Assembly (NCBI RefSeq): GCF_000205165.1
Contig: NZ_GL883887.1
Coordinates: 62,001 to 126,000 of the forward strand
Source: Paraprevotella xylaniphila YIT 11841
Lineage (GTDB): Bacteria; Bacteroidota; Bacteroidia; Bacteroidales; Bacteroidaceae
DNA: 64,000 nt
Reading direction: 5' to 3'
A program made the position numbers and the translations under genes. The notes beneath the pieces are model-generated. The model was not told where the DNA came from. It did no database searches and worked only from the letters and a program-made list of their open reading frames with translations. Shown here one piece after another: positions 8,439-17,732 of this stretch (position 1 is the first letter of the stretch; the number at the start of each line of letters is the position of its first letter).

Positions 8439-8864
8439 TTATCTCATAAATATTTCTTGTTTAACCCACTCTAAATCATTCGTGATATTCTTATCCTCCA
8501 TCATTCTCAGGATATAATAGAATCCACCATTTGCATATTCATTGATTAGATCAATAGCTTTCGATGGTTCCTTCATTATATCAAGAGAGCCAGCCTTTGC
8601 TATACACATACACAATAAGGCTTCTGCATCTTTCTCCCCACCACTATGATACATCGTATTCAAATTAAACGGACGATCTGCAATTGGTGATTGCAAAGGT
8701 CTCCGCTCATTATGTAAGAATCCGACTACAGCGGCCCATACGAAACACTGCCAATGATATGAGAAGACATTGTATGCTCCACCCTGTTTGTTTGAGAACT
8801 TAAGAATAACATTATCCTTAACATATTGCTCAAATGAAAACTTTATTTCGAATATATTATCCAT
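8439..8864 (-). CDS. Hypothetical 141-aa protein of the Dnd operon
   Basis: A soluble, mixed-charge protein that I do not recognise. It has an aromatic-rich middle (YHWQCFVWAAVVGFLHNERR, about residues 36-55) and an ALLCMCIAKAG helix, and it ends in KQEIFMR. No membrane helix, nucleotide-binding or nuclease motif is visible. It starts 7 nt after the Rad50-like ATPase gene and ends 2 nt before the membrane protein gene. This spacing suggests co-translation with both and possibly a shared complex. Its function cannot be deduced from sequence. Confidence 0.75.
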   Translation of the reverse strand: MDNIFEIKFSFEQYVKDNVILKFSNKQGGAYNVFSYHWQCFVWAAVVGFLHNERRPLQSPIADRPFNLNTMYHSGGEKDAEALLCMCIAKAGSLDIMKEPSKAIDLINEYANGGFYYILRMMEDKNITNDLEWVKQEIFMR

Positions 8865-8871
8865 ATCAGCC

Positions 8872-11025
8872 TTATTTTAATATCGTTACTCTTGTCGATA
8901 CTTCGTGCTGTCCTCGGTTTGCATCCCCACTGTATATTTCACTCTCCAGATTGAATATGCGAGAGACATTACTTTGGTTATAGAGGTCGGCATACTGCTC
9001 ACTATTCAAGTCCACATCTTTTGTTAAGATAATAGACTGGGCGAAAATGTCCTTAATGCCGAGCAGGTATTTATGTGTCGTTTCAAGGTCAAAGCTCGAT
9101 GTCGGAGCATCACTAATGAATGGATAATAAATACCCATGGCTTCCTGATTTAGAGACAACAAAGCGTTAATAATACTCATCTTCTTTCGGTCTTCATGGC
9201 TCGTATTGAGTCCTGCGTCAAATTCAATCGAGTAATCATCCCCAATTTTCACATCGCCCTTATATCCATTATCGTGCTCTGTAAATTTGGCATAGAAAAT
9301 ATTCGCACGCTCTTCAATCTTGCGAAGCAGCTCTTTTCTTGCAGACTCTTGAACTCTTTTACAAATATCCTCAAGGAATGTTGAGATATGTTTCCACTCC
9401 GTTTCCGGAACCTTGGCAATTGTGGTATCTTTTGCCCCCAATTTTTCAAGCTCCTTCTCCGTTGCTCGTAGTTCACTTTTATAATTGCCAAGCGTTTGCT
9501 TTGATATATCCAGATTACGTTGTAATCTTTCCAAATTACTTCGACTGGCTCGTATCTTAGAATCAATTACGCCGGCTGTCTCAGCTTGAGTTACAGGATT
9601 AACGCCATGCTTCTTCTTGATATCTTCAATCTGTTCATCAAGTTTTCGCTTTTCCTCTAACTTTTTACGCCGCAATGCCATATATTTTTCCAATTCATCT
9701 TCGCTATCTTTCCATTGTTTATCTATTCCGGATAGCGAAACAAGCAATGAATCAGGATAGTCTTGAATCTTACCTACGAACATATTAAACTGCTTCGAGA
9801 ATTGCATGTTATTCGTAAACTCCTCCATCTCCTTTAGATACTCTTCTTGCAGTCTCAAGCGTTCAACAATATACTGATACTGAACATCCTCCTCCGAGAA
9901 CTCAGTTCCACACACAAAACATTTTTTTTCTCGAAGGATCTCTTCCAACTTTGCACGGCTAGGATTATCCAGATACTTTCTTTCCGGAACTGTATACTCC
10001 TCGGCTTTATGTTTTTCGATGATTTCTTTGCACTGCTCAATCAGAGAGTCAATTCCACGTAATATCCATAATGAAGGAAGTTGAGTTCGTTGAAAATTAT
10101 CTATGTTTGTTGTTTTATCCAACAGCCTTTCAATTTCAGCCTCACAGTCTTTGTATTTCTTGACAAGCGTAGTATAGCTTGCAAGACCGGTTATTTTAGT
10201 CTCGCTATCAGCAAGTGCAATCTTAACAGTCTCGATATCAGCCTCTAGCTTCTTCTTATTATCTTCCTCTTTGTTAATCTTATAATTTAAGGTATCAATA
10301 ATCGAAATCAATCCCTTTACATTAGCATTATGCTTATTTACCTCTTTTAATTTACGACTCTCTATTCCGGTAATCTTTACTTTTGATTTGCTGATTATCT
10401 CTGAAAGTTTTTCATAATAAGGGAAATAGGAAATATGCTTTACGGCATCTTTTAATGTCTCTCTATCCCTAAAATTAATCAAGCTCTCCAACGACTCGCC
10501 TTGAAACCAGATATAGTTTCTGATACCATCAGGAAATAGCTCATTGATCTTGTCTTCAGCCATTATATCATTGAGGACACGGGTTCCTGTCGGAGAGTCA
10601 AAAGACACTTTTAAGATATTAGGACGAACTTGCCAAGCATCTTTGGAGTCCCACTCTTCTGAATCTAGCCTCAATGCACTGACAGAACGGTCAATAATAT
10701 AATTTACGCCTTTATCATCTTCCAATTCAATCTGCACGGAAGATGTTACCTCGTCATTAACACTAGCATTGTACAACGCTCGCTTATTAATAAACTCATA
10801 GCGTTGCATCGAGAACTTTGCCGATTGTGGCAGGCTGTCTGTTGTGCACCACCCAACACCTGTGACATATATTCTCCCGAATAACACCCAATAAAAGGCG
10901 TTAAAGAGTTTTGACTTTCCCTTTCCACCATTGCCAATAATGAGATTCAATCCATCGGAGAACTCCAATGTCTGAATCTCATAGTAAGACTGGAAGTTTT
11001 CAATCTTTATTTTTCTTATTCTCAT
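8872..11025 (-). CDS. Rad50/SMC-like AAA ATPase associated with the Dnd operon
   Basis: A 717-aa ABC-type ATPase. The N-terminal Walker A is IGNGGKGKSK (about residues 30-39) after an ENFQSY start typical of RecF/Rad50 proteins. Two long coiled coils (about 200-300 and 385-530) flank a CxxC zinc-hook-like motif, CFVCGTEF (Cys369, Cys372). The C-terminal part has ISDAPTSSFD as Walker B/D-loop. The usual LSGGE signature is replaced by a degenerate HEDRKKMS segment. It differs clearly from DndD in the same operon, which has a different hinge. A DNA-end or modified-DNA sensing motor partnering the PLD-helicase is plausible by analogy with Rad50/SbcC. It lies 13 nt downstream of the 67-aa gene. 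Confidence 0.82.
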   Translation of the reverse strand: MRIRKIKIENFQSYYEIQTLEFSDGLNLIIGNGGKGKSKLFNAFYWVLFGRIYVTGVGWCTTDSLPQSAKFSMQRYEFINKRALYNASVNDEVTSSVQIELEDDKGVNYIIDRSVSALRLDSEEWDSKDAWQVRPNILKVSFDSPTGTRVLNDIMAEDKINELFPDGIRNYIWFQGESLESLINFRDRETLKDAVKHISYFPYYEKLSEIISKSKVKITGIESRKLKEVNKHNANVKGLISIIDTLNYKINKEEDNKKKLEADIETVKIALADSETKITGLASYTTLVKKYKDCEAEIERLLDKTTNIDNFQRTQLPSLWILRGIDSLIEQCKEIIEKHKAEEYTVPERKYLDNPSRAKLEEILREKKCFVCGTEFSEEDVQYQYIVERLRLQEEYLKEMEEFTNNMQFSKQFNMFVGKIQDYPDSLLVSLSGIDKQWKDSEDELEKYMALRRKKLEEKRKLDEQIEDIKKKHGVNPVTQAETAGVIDSKIRASRSNLERLQRNLDISKQTLGNYKSELRATEKELEKLGAKDTTIAKVPETEWKHISTFLEDICKRVQESARKELLRKIEERANIFYAKFTEHDNGYKGDVKIGDDYSIEFDAGLNTSHEDRKKMSIINALLSLNQEAMGIYYPFISDAPTSSFDLETTHKYLLGIKDIFAQSIILTKDVDLNSEQYADLYNQSNVSRIFNLESEIYSGDANRGQHEVSTRVTILK

Positions 11026-11038
11026 AGCCTTACCTTAA

Positions 11039-11242
11039 TTAATCGTTACATATATTTTTAATGTTGGCAATATACTGATTGGTTAAAGAATCAGCATCTC
11101 CAGAATGGGTAGAGAGATCGGTAAGCATTTGCGCAACAGCTTTTGCTTTCTCCAGATTTACAGACACTTTTTCAGTCCCTGCCTCTAATGTTTGATCAAT
11201 CTCTTTTTCTATTGCTTTGAACATTTCGTCTTGAATAGCCAT
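11039..11242 (-). CDS. DNA modification system-associated small protein
   Basis: A 67-aa, largely helical acidic protein (MAIQDEMFKAIEKEIDQTLE, then KAKAVAQMLTDLS). I recall similar short proteins in Dnd and other DNA-modification operons under the name 'DNA modification system-associated small protein'. No catalytic motif is present. It sits between the PLD-helicase (6 nt upstream) and the Rad50-like ATPase (13 nt downstream), so it may bridge or regulate them. That role is inference from position only. Confidence 0.75.
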   Translation of the reverse strand: MAIQDEMFKAIEKEIDQTLEAGTEKVSVNLEKAKAVAQMLTDLSTHSGDADSLTNQYIANIKNICND

Positions 11243-11248
11243 AGTATC

Positions 11249-13447
11249 TTAATTATAATTATTATTTTCCATTTCAATCATTGCAAATACATCGATTCGT
11301 AAAGCCTCACAATAGGTTTGCAACTCTCCATATAGGATATCAATTTGATTATCTGCAAGAGCTGCAAAGTTCACTATTCGTCGAACCTCCCCAATAAACA
11401 TATTTCGCTCAACTCCAGTAGATTCATCCATTATATTGGGAGGTGTAACTATCAAATCCCATATTGTTGCTTTTTCTTTCCCTCTGCTTTTTCGGAGAAC
11501 ACGACCTCTCCGTTGAATAAATTGACGAGGATTGCCTGTACTTGAACAGAATATTGCATGTTCTGCACGAGGGATATCAACACCTTCATCCAAGCATTTC
11601 ATGGACAAGAGTATTTGTATATCCCCATCTGCAAAACTTTTCAATACACCAGCAGCATCGTCCAATCCGCTAATATACTTATGATAACGATACCCATGCT
11701 CCTTAAACATTTGGGCATACTCATCTATTATATGTATGTCTTCTTGTTCTATATCATAAGACTCATTAACGGAGTAGTCAGGCTCATATCCTTCTGGTAC
11801 AAAAACAAAAGTATAGTCTAAGTTACGATTTTGTTTTAAATTCGCCAATAATTGGGCTATTGCAGCCTTTTTATTTTCTGCTTTATGGATAATTCTTTTG
11901 CGTTTGAGCAACAACTTCTCGGCATCAGGCTTATACTTACCAGTATCCGAGTCAATATATTTCCTTAGCTGGACCGAAATTCGTTCATATTCTACCATCT
12001 CTGTCTCCGTTAACTCTATAAAGATCGGATAATAATCATAGTGGCATAATATTCCTTCTTCAATAGCCTGCCTCATCGTGTATCGATATGTATACTCGGG
12101 TGGTCTTGAATTAAAAAAGTTATACAGCTGCTCTGATCCATGATCATCATAAATTCTTTCGGGAGTAGCAGATAGGCCTATACGCCAATGAATCATCTCC
12201 GGCAAATGCCTCAGAGAACTTGTTGAACCAATATTATGAGCTTCATCTGCGATATAAAGGAAAGTGTCAATGCCTTTTACCTTTTTAAGGAATGATTGAA
12301 ACTCTTTTCTATTGAATGTTGCGTAGGTAGTAATAATTACAATATTCTTAGTTTGATCCAGCAGGCTTCTAGTTATATATCTATTTAATATTTCTTTCCA
12401 GTCTTTATCAGTATATGTAGAAACTATGTTATGAAAGCTGAAAGCCTCCACCTCTCGCCTCCATTGTATGGCTAACGCTTGCGTAGGAACAACAATGATC
12501 GCTTTATAAAACCCATTTTCTTTATATTGCTTGCGCAAACAGTTCAGTGCGGTTACTGTCTTACCGGAACCTGTGGCCATGGCAAAGATTCCCTTCTTGC
12601 CATTTTCAATCCAAGCATTATAAGCATCAATCTGAATCTTACGCTCTTCGGGGAATGGGAATCGAGGTTCCTGCTCTTTCAATTCCAATTTATCAAGGAG
12701 CCGTTGCGACAACGATGGAGGGTTCTCTCTTTCAGGATCAAAACTGTTTCTCAAACTTATGCTTGCATCAAGCAGTTCGGGTACAGTCATTTTAGGATAT
12801 GCCTCACTTAAAAAGGTCTTCACCTCGTTTATAGGAATATGAATTAAATGAGGAGTATCATTTCGCCATGATTGGTCGAATAAATTCTGATACTCAGTGA
12901 TTCTTTTGTCATCATCCGGTGAGGTGAATACTGTGATAGTCTCCCCATTAAGCTCTAAAGCCGATTGTGAGAAGTTGGCAGATCCAATAAAAGCAACCCT
13001 ATTTCCATCTTCATCAGTAAATATACCGTATTTGTCATGCCCCAGTCCCCCTTTCGTCGAAATAGTTGCAACAAATTCGATCCGATTGATAGAGATTAAG
13101 TAGGATAGGCAATGAAAGAAATGTTCATCTTCCCTTGAAAGAGTATTTGTCAGAGTCTTAATATCTGACAATATCCGACACTCAAATTCTTTGACTAAAT
13201 GTTTTTGTCCATTTTCGATAGCATCTTTATCCTCTTTGCTCAAAATATGGTTGATAACAACCCGCATTTTCCCTCCATTTGCAATAAACAGTGCGAATCC
13301 AAAAGCAAGACTTCTTATTCCACTTGAGGAAAAGAATCCAAGCCCTAAATCAAAAGTAGTACTTTCAATCAGAGCTTCTGTAAAAAACTCCTTTGGCTCA
13401 TCTAAACCAGAAGAATAACTATGCTTGAACTGAACATCACTTAACAT
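11249..13447 (-). CDS. PLD-nuclease / SF2 helicase fusion, candidate Dnd restriction effector
   Basis: A 732-aa two-domain protein. Residues 1-200 form a phospholipase-D-like nuclease domain with the HDK motif at 137-139 and GSANFS at 155-160. Residues 265-670 form an SF2 helicase with Walker A ATGSGKT (291-297), DEAH (401-404), GLSATP (424-429) and motif VI QRRGRVLR (645-652). All key residues are present, so it should be active. Its start overlaps the dndE stop by 7 nt. Such fusions occur in restriction and defence operons, where the helicase translocates and the PLD domain cuts. dptFGH is not present here, so this gene is the best candidate for cutting DNA that lacks phosphorothioates. Confidence 0.88.
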   Translation of the reverse strand: MLSDVQFKHSYSSGLDEPKEFFTEALIESTTFDLGLGFFSSSGIRSLAFGFALFIANGGKMRVVINHILSKEDKDAIENGQKHLVKEFECRILSDIKTLTNTLSREDEHFFHCLSYLISINRIEFVATISTKGGLGHDKYGIFTDEDGNRVAFIGSANFSQSALELNGETITVFTSPDDDKRITEYQNLFDQSWRNDTPHLIHIPINEVKTFLSEAYPKMTVPELLDASISLRNSFDPERENPPSLSQRLLDKLELKEQEPRFPFPEERKIQIDAYNAWIENGKKGIFAMATGSGKTVTALNCLRKQYKENGFYKAIIVVPTQALAIQWRREVEAFSFHNIVSTYTDKDWKEILNRYITRSLLDQTKNIVIITTYATFNRKEFQSFLKKVKGIDTFLYIADEAHNIGSTSSLRHLPEMIHWRIGLSATPERIYDDHGSEQLYNFFNSRPPEYTYRYTMRQAIEEGILCHYDYYPIFIELTETEMVEYERISVQLRKYIDSDTGKYKPDAEKLLLKRKRIIHKAENKKAAIAQLLANLKQNRNLDYTFVFVPEGYEPDYSVNESYDIEQEDIHIIDEYAQMFKEHGYRYHKYISGLDDAAGVLKSFADGDIQILLSMKCLDEGVDIPRAEHAIFCSSTGNPRQFIQRRGRVLRKSRGKEKATIWDLIVTPPNIMDESTGVERNMFIGEVRRIVNFAALADNQIDILYGELQTYCEALRIDVFAMIEMENNNYN

Positions 13448-13839
13448 ATTATATCCTCCAATCCATGCGTGATTTTATCAATCAGATAATCGTAACCATT
13501 CAGATTGGGATTGCTGCGCAACTCTTTGTTCATAAGTTGTAATCCATCATCAATATGCATCTTGACATATTTAGGGATATCCTTATCGGTTTTATAGATC
13601 CCATATTTTACACATATAAGACCTATATAGTAGGATGAATTGTTGCCAAACAAGACATTCTTACTATACTCCTTACCCTGAGAATCAGCAATATCAGTCA
13701 GCGACAACAGCCGATCTTGAGACAGTGAATATGCTAAAGCGATACGAGCTATGATATTTTCTGCACCCAAATTGAATTTACGGCTCAATTCGGTCACAAC
13801 AATTTTATTCTCCTTCGATGTTTTTATACTATTGAACAT
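13441..13839 (-). CDS. dndE: DNA sulfur modification protein DndE
   Basis: A 132-aa helical protein. The segment ELSRKFNLGAENIIARIALAY near residues 18-38 matches the start of the DndE ribbon-like helical fold, and the length agrees with the family. DndE binds nicked DNA in studied systems and acts with DndC and DndD in phosphorothioate insertion. It lies 2 nt after dndD and overlaps the helicase gene by 7 nt. The N-terminal MFNSIKTSKENK and the order dndC-dndD-dndE support the call. Confidence 0.88.
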   Translation of the reverse strand: MFNSIKTSKENKIVVTELSRKFNLGAENIIARIALAYSLSQDRLLSLTDIADSQGKEYSKNVLFGNNSSYYIGLICVKYGIYKTDKDIPKYVKMHIDDGLQLMNKELRSNPNLNGYDYLIDKITHGLEDIIC

Positions 13840-13841
13840 AT

Positions 13842-15983
13842 CTATGCAAGCGTTTTAAACAATTTATTGGGTATAACCTTTTTGAACGATGAACATCCAT
13901 CTGCGTTCTCAATAACATATACTTTATTCACACTTGGAAGTAATGCGGAATACTCAGTCTCCGACAGCTCTTTTCCTAATAATGGGAAAATAACAACCTG
14001 TTTTGACACCGACGGGTAGAACTTAGTAATGATATTATGGGAATGTATGCTATCAAACTTTTGAAGTGGACTATCAATGAATACAGGAAAGTCTATCCCG
14101 GATTCTTCGACAAGAGCCTTAAGGATTGCCGTAGCATAAAGTTGCTGCTCCCCTTTTGACAACTTCTCCTTATTGATAATCTCGCCTGCTTTATCAAGCA
14201 ATTCGATTTCAATAATATCATCTTGCAGATCAATCCGAACACTATGAATAAAGTCCGCCTTATGCATCAGCATATCAATGCTTGCAATAATCTTTTGTTC
14301 CAACGAGAATCGACGCTTCGTCTTTAATTCAAGTAAGAACGTGGTAAGCTCTGATATCAGACGCTCGGCGATAACATCCTTCTCTTTATCAGACTTATCA
14401 ACTCGAATATATTTTGTAACCTCTGATAGCTGTTTCTTTAAAACTGCAAGGTCTTTATTGTGTGTACCTATCTGTTCCGACAGCTGACGCGACTTCGCTT
14501 CCAGCCTATTTAGCATATCATCAATCTCGGCCTTATGTGTTCTAATGGCCTTGATATCCGCATTTCCATCATCATACTCAGCAGCAGCAATCTTCTTTTG
14601 AGTTTTAGCCAAGAATATGGCATTATTCTTAATTTCTTTAACTAGCTGCTTAAAGATTGTGCTATACGAGTATCTGATGTTGTCATATAACGCCTGAAAC
14701 TCATTCACCTCATTATCGGTATAATCTAACAATACTTTAAAGTTTACAGGCAAATCCCCTTGCGACTCAACAACATTGGATGCGAAAGCATCAGATATTA
14801 CATGCTCTAGCATTTTACGTTGAGAATCTGACAAACAAAGATCACTGAAGCGCTGCTTTATCTGCATATGTACGGATGACAATGCCTCGTTAATAGCTGT
14901 ACAATTGGCTTCTGTAACCCGAATATTCTTTTCGGCATCAACCTGATTCTTCAAGAGAGCAAACAGCCTACCTGAGATTGCAAATGGAGCAATATCAAGC
15001 ATATCACGCAACTGACTCTTTAGCTTCGAGTCCTTGTCTTTCAATACAGCCAACAGTTCCTTCTGCTTGTTTAGCTCTTCAATGCTGATGGCATTACCCT
15101 CTCGAATCAATCGTTCCTGAAGCTGAGTGGATTCAACTCTGTATTGCTGAATCTGAGCATCTATCTGACTTCGTTCTTCTTCTGCATGCTTAATCTTCGA
15201 TTCAATATCCGAAACGCTATTTGCCAACTTATCCAGCTTGGATTTGCTTACAGTGGACCCGGCATTCTTTCTGAATTTAAGTCGCAGATTCTCAAGATTC
15301 CTCTTGACATCCTCATACTTTTTAATGCCCAAAACCTCGCTGTACGCAGTGCTTAGCCTACGTTTCTCATCCATCGATTTCACTTCGGCTATATTGACAA
15401 TCTTCTCTGCATCGAAAAAGAAGAACTTTGCAATGTCTTTGGATAAAATAAAATCATTGATGAATATATCATATCCAACCTCCTTCGCCAATTCATTGAC
15501 TTGACCATCAATCAAGACATCAACCGATTCAACATCCAGAAAATAGTCATACGTTCTCCTAATCGTTATTATACTACAAGGTATGGAGGGTATAAATACA
15601 TCGGAGAGTACTATTTCCACATAATATTGAGCATCTTCTTTGATATACTCATTTTCTACAGAATATCCATGCCTAGCAATCTGTTTACGCTCTTCTGGTG
15701 TAATTTCATATAAATCCACGGCATGGACTAATGTCTTATGCAGGCTTTGACGTGCATAATTCTTATAGCCTTGGGCATCATTAATATCTCGTCTAAATTT
15801 CTCATCAACATCAGCCATCAACTTGCCATAAAGACACCAAACAAGAGAGGTGAGAAAAGTCGTCTTGCCAAAACCGTTATTTCCAGCAATTAAAAAGATG
15901 TTTTTCGAGTCTGGCTGAAACGAGACTTTGTTATGACCCCTATAGGCTCTATAATTGTGTAATATGATAGATTTTATAAACAT
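13842..15983 (-). CDS. dndD: DNA sulfur modification ATPase DndD
   Basis: A 713-aa SMC-like ATPase. Walker A is AGNNGFGKTT (33-42). Long coiled coils fill about 210-320 and 450-560. The C-terminal lobe holds the ABC signature LSKGEQQL and Walker B VFIDSPLQKFD. It shares its start with the dndC stop (TAATG) and sits 2 nt before dndE, the conserved dndCDE order. DndD provides the ATPase activity thought to open or nick DNA for sulfur insertion. It is a little longer than many DndD proteins but shows no break or missing motif. Confidence 0.93.
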   Translation of the reverse strand: MFIKSIILHNYRAYRGHNKVSFQPDSKNIFLIAGNNGFGKTTFLTSLVWCLYGKLMADVDEKFRRDINDAQGYKNYARQSLHKTLVHAVDLYEITPEERKQIARHGYSVENEYIKEDAQYYVEIVLSDVFIPSIPCSIITIRRTYDYFLDVESVDVLIDGQVNELAKEVGYDIFINDFILSKDIAKFFFFDAEKIVNIAEVKSMDEKRRLSTAYSEVLGIKKYEDVKRNLENLRLKFRKNAGSTVSKSKLDKLANSVSDIESKIKHAEEERSQIDAQIQQYRVESTQLQERLIREGNAISIEELNKQKELLAVLKDKDSKLKSQLRDMLDIAPFAISGRLFALLKNQVDAEKNIRVTEANCTAINEALSSVHMQIKQRFSDLCLSDSQRKMLEHVISDAFASNVVESQGDLPVNFKVLLDYTDNEVNEFQALYDNIRYSYSTIFKQLVKEIKNNAIFLAKTQKKIAAAEYDDGNADIKAIRTHKAEIDDMLNRLEAKSRQLSEQIGTHNKDLAVLKKQLSEVTKYIRVDKSDKEKDVIAERLISELTTFLLELKTKRRFSLEQKIIASIDMLMHKADFIHSVRIDLQDDIIEIELLDKAGEIINKEKLSKGEQQLYATAILKALVEESGIDFPVFIDSPLQKFDSIHSHNIITKFYPSVSKQVVIFPLLGKELSETEYSALLPSVNKVYVIENADGCSSFKKVIPNKLFKTLA

Positions 15984-17317
15984 TACTGACGCGGGTTAAG
16001 ATAGTTATCCAATCGCTTCTCAATATCGCCTTGCAGACCATTGTTATTCATCAAAATAGTCTTACTTCGCTGCAATGAAACCAAATCATTGATCAGCTGA
16101 TAGTCTTCCGGATGTTCTGCACACACTCTCTCAAGAATTAAACGTTCTTGATATTGCATATTTTCTAAAGGCATATTCCGTTGATAGACCTCATTATAAA
16201 TATCAGTAACTTTTGGAGAAAAGCAGCCGTCTCTATACCAATTTATTTGTATAGCAACTAGTTCCTGGTTGGATATCAGTTCCATATGCGGTTTTACCCG
16301 CTGCATGTTACGCTGTAATTCCAATAATTTACGCAACATTATACAGCGATACTCAAAAGTATAATTACCCAAATTATGACCATCTGCATCTACGGCTAAT
16401 TGCCCATTTCTGCGCGTAGCATAGCGGTTCTCCGAGATATTGCGACCTTCAACCATTTCATCCCGAAATTTAAGTAAAGGACTCATCCACTCATTGCCGT
16501 TATTAATTAGAGCTTTCATGGATTTATCCTCCTTAACAACTGTACATACCCAACACCCGAAGCGACTTTGCCCACAAGAGGGTTGAGTTTTATCTGTTAT
16601 TACAGTAGGGCATTCATAGTCGTCTGCATTAGCATTGACATAAATCTGTGTAATTTTTTGATTGTCGTATCCCCACGGAGAGGGAATCTCTCTTAAGATA
16701 TACCACACTTCCTCCAGATACAAATCTTTAATCGGAGAGTAAGTGTATGTATTGGGATTCAATGGGTGCTTGGTTAGTCGCTTCCCCTTTATCTCGTGAC
16801 GCCGAATGGATTTTGCTCGAGTTGCACTTTCCGTCAGGCGCGTACCAATAAGCACAATAGCCTCTCCCATTGTATCGACTTTATCCAAAATAAATTGGGT
16901 CGTAGGTTTAATCTTTAGACGATCAGTGCACCAGCGGAATGTATTGTTGGGAACAGGATACCCTTTGCCAAGAAAGCTGATCCAGAAACTATCCTCCAAC
17001 TTAGGCACTGTAGTTTGTACCGTAATGGGAAGCTTCTGTTCAGAGGCGGCTGTACGAATACAATCTAGTACTTCCACAATATAATCTGTAATAATTGGAT
17101 TTTCGACAAGCGTATCGTTATTAACCACATATATCTGTCTAGCCAGTGCTGCATCCCCAAACTCCTTTCGAATAGATAATAGGGCCTTCCAAACTAAAGT
17201 TAGGACAACAGTGCTATCCTTCCCTCCACTAAATCCGATAATCCAAGGTATATTATTATCATTTTCAAGATACTGTTCCTTGATATCATCTATTATATAA
17301 TCAATACGTTTTAACAT
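15983..17317 (-). CDS. dndC: DNA phosphorothioation sulfurtransferase DndC
   Basis: A 444-aa PAPS-reductase-like protein. The PP-loop SGGKDS (30-35) binds ATP. FRWCTDRLK (around Cys130) and CGQSRFGCWVC (Cys248, Cys255, Cys258) are typical of DndC and include candidate ligands for its [4Fe-4S] cluster. Known role: it activates DNA and transfers sulfur from a cysteine desulfurase to the backbone. No dndA is encoded nearby, so a housekeeping IscS/SufS probably serves as sulfur donor, as in other dndA-less loci. It is the second gene of the operon, 6 nt after the XRE gene, and its stop overlaps the start of dndD. Confidence 0.95.
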   Translation of the reverse strand: MLKRIDYIIDDIKEQYLENDNNIPWIIGFSGGKDSTVVLTLVWKALLSIRKEFGDAALARQIYVVNNDTLVENPIITDYIVEVLDCIRTAASEQKLPITVQTTVPKLEDSFWISFLGKGYPVPNNTFRWCTDRLKIKPTTQFILDKVDTMGEAIVLIGTRLTESATRAKSIRRHEIKGKRLTKHPLNPNTYTYSPIKDLYLEEVWYILREIPSPWGYDNQKITQIYVNANADDYECPTVITDKTQPSCGQSRFGCWVCTVVKEDKSMKALINNGNEWMSPLLKFRDEMVEGRNISENRYATRRNGQLAVDADGHNLGNYTFEYRCIMLRKLLELQRNMQRVKPHMELISNQELVAIQINWYRDGCFSPKVTDIYNEVYQRNMPLENMQYQERLILERVCAEHPEDYQLINDLVSLQRSKTILMNNNGLQGDIEKRLDNYLNPRQ

Positions 17318-17323
17318 TACAAA

Positions 17324-17548
17324 TTACTCTTTCTGTGATTTTAATAATACACGAACATCAACATCTAACAAGTTTGCAATCTCTTGTAATTGCACAATAG
17401 ATGGTTGCGATTTATTTGAACACCATCTTGAAATTGTATTCTCAGATTTGCACATTTGCTCTGCCAACCACCTATTGGTTCTTCGCTTTTCCGCAAGTAC
17501 CGCCTTTATTCTATTCACCACGATTTGTTGATTATTCGACATAGGCAT
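17324..17548 (-). CDS. XRE-family HTH regulator of the Dnd operon
   Basis: A 74-aa protein consisting almost only of a Cro/CI-type helix-turn-helix: IKAVLAEKRRTNRWLAEQM, then CKSENTISRWCSNKSQPS as the recognition part. The tail is LLDVDVRVLL. It is the first gene of the ten-gene operon with 6 nt to dndC, so it very likely binds its own promoter and sets dnd expression. An in-frame ATG two codons downstream (17542) is an alternative start. Confidence 0.88.
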   Translation of the reverse strand: MPMSNNQQIVVNRIKAVLAEKRRTNRWLAEQMCKSENTISRWCSNKSQPSIVQLQEIANLLDVDVRVLLKSQKE

Positions 17549-17574
17549 TTAAACTATACTCATTAAATTGCAAA

Positions 17575-17605
17575 CAAAAATACACCTAATTTCTAATATA
17601 GCCAA
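17575..17605 (-). promoter_or_regulatory. Promoter of the XRE-dnd operon
   Basis: The minus strand has TATTTTTG (-7, at 17575-17582) and CTTG/TTG (-33, at 17603-17605) separated by 20 nt, the usual Bacteroidales spacing. The implied leader is about 20-25 nt. Confidence 0.6.
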
Positions 17606-17732
17606 GTACACAAGCAACAAAACATCATTTATAAGGGAATTGCTACTATTGCACAAAACTATGTAAAAGCTATATTTTGCCTCAATATCAACTATATGTG
17701 ACAAACATCATTCATGTTAATTTTTTAATTAC

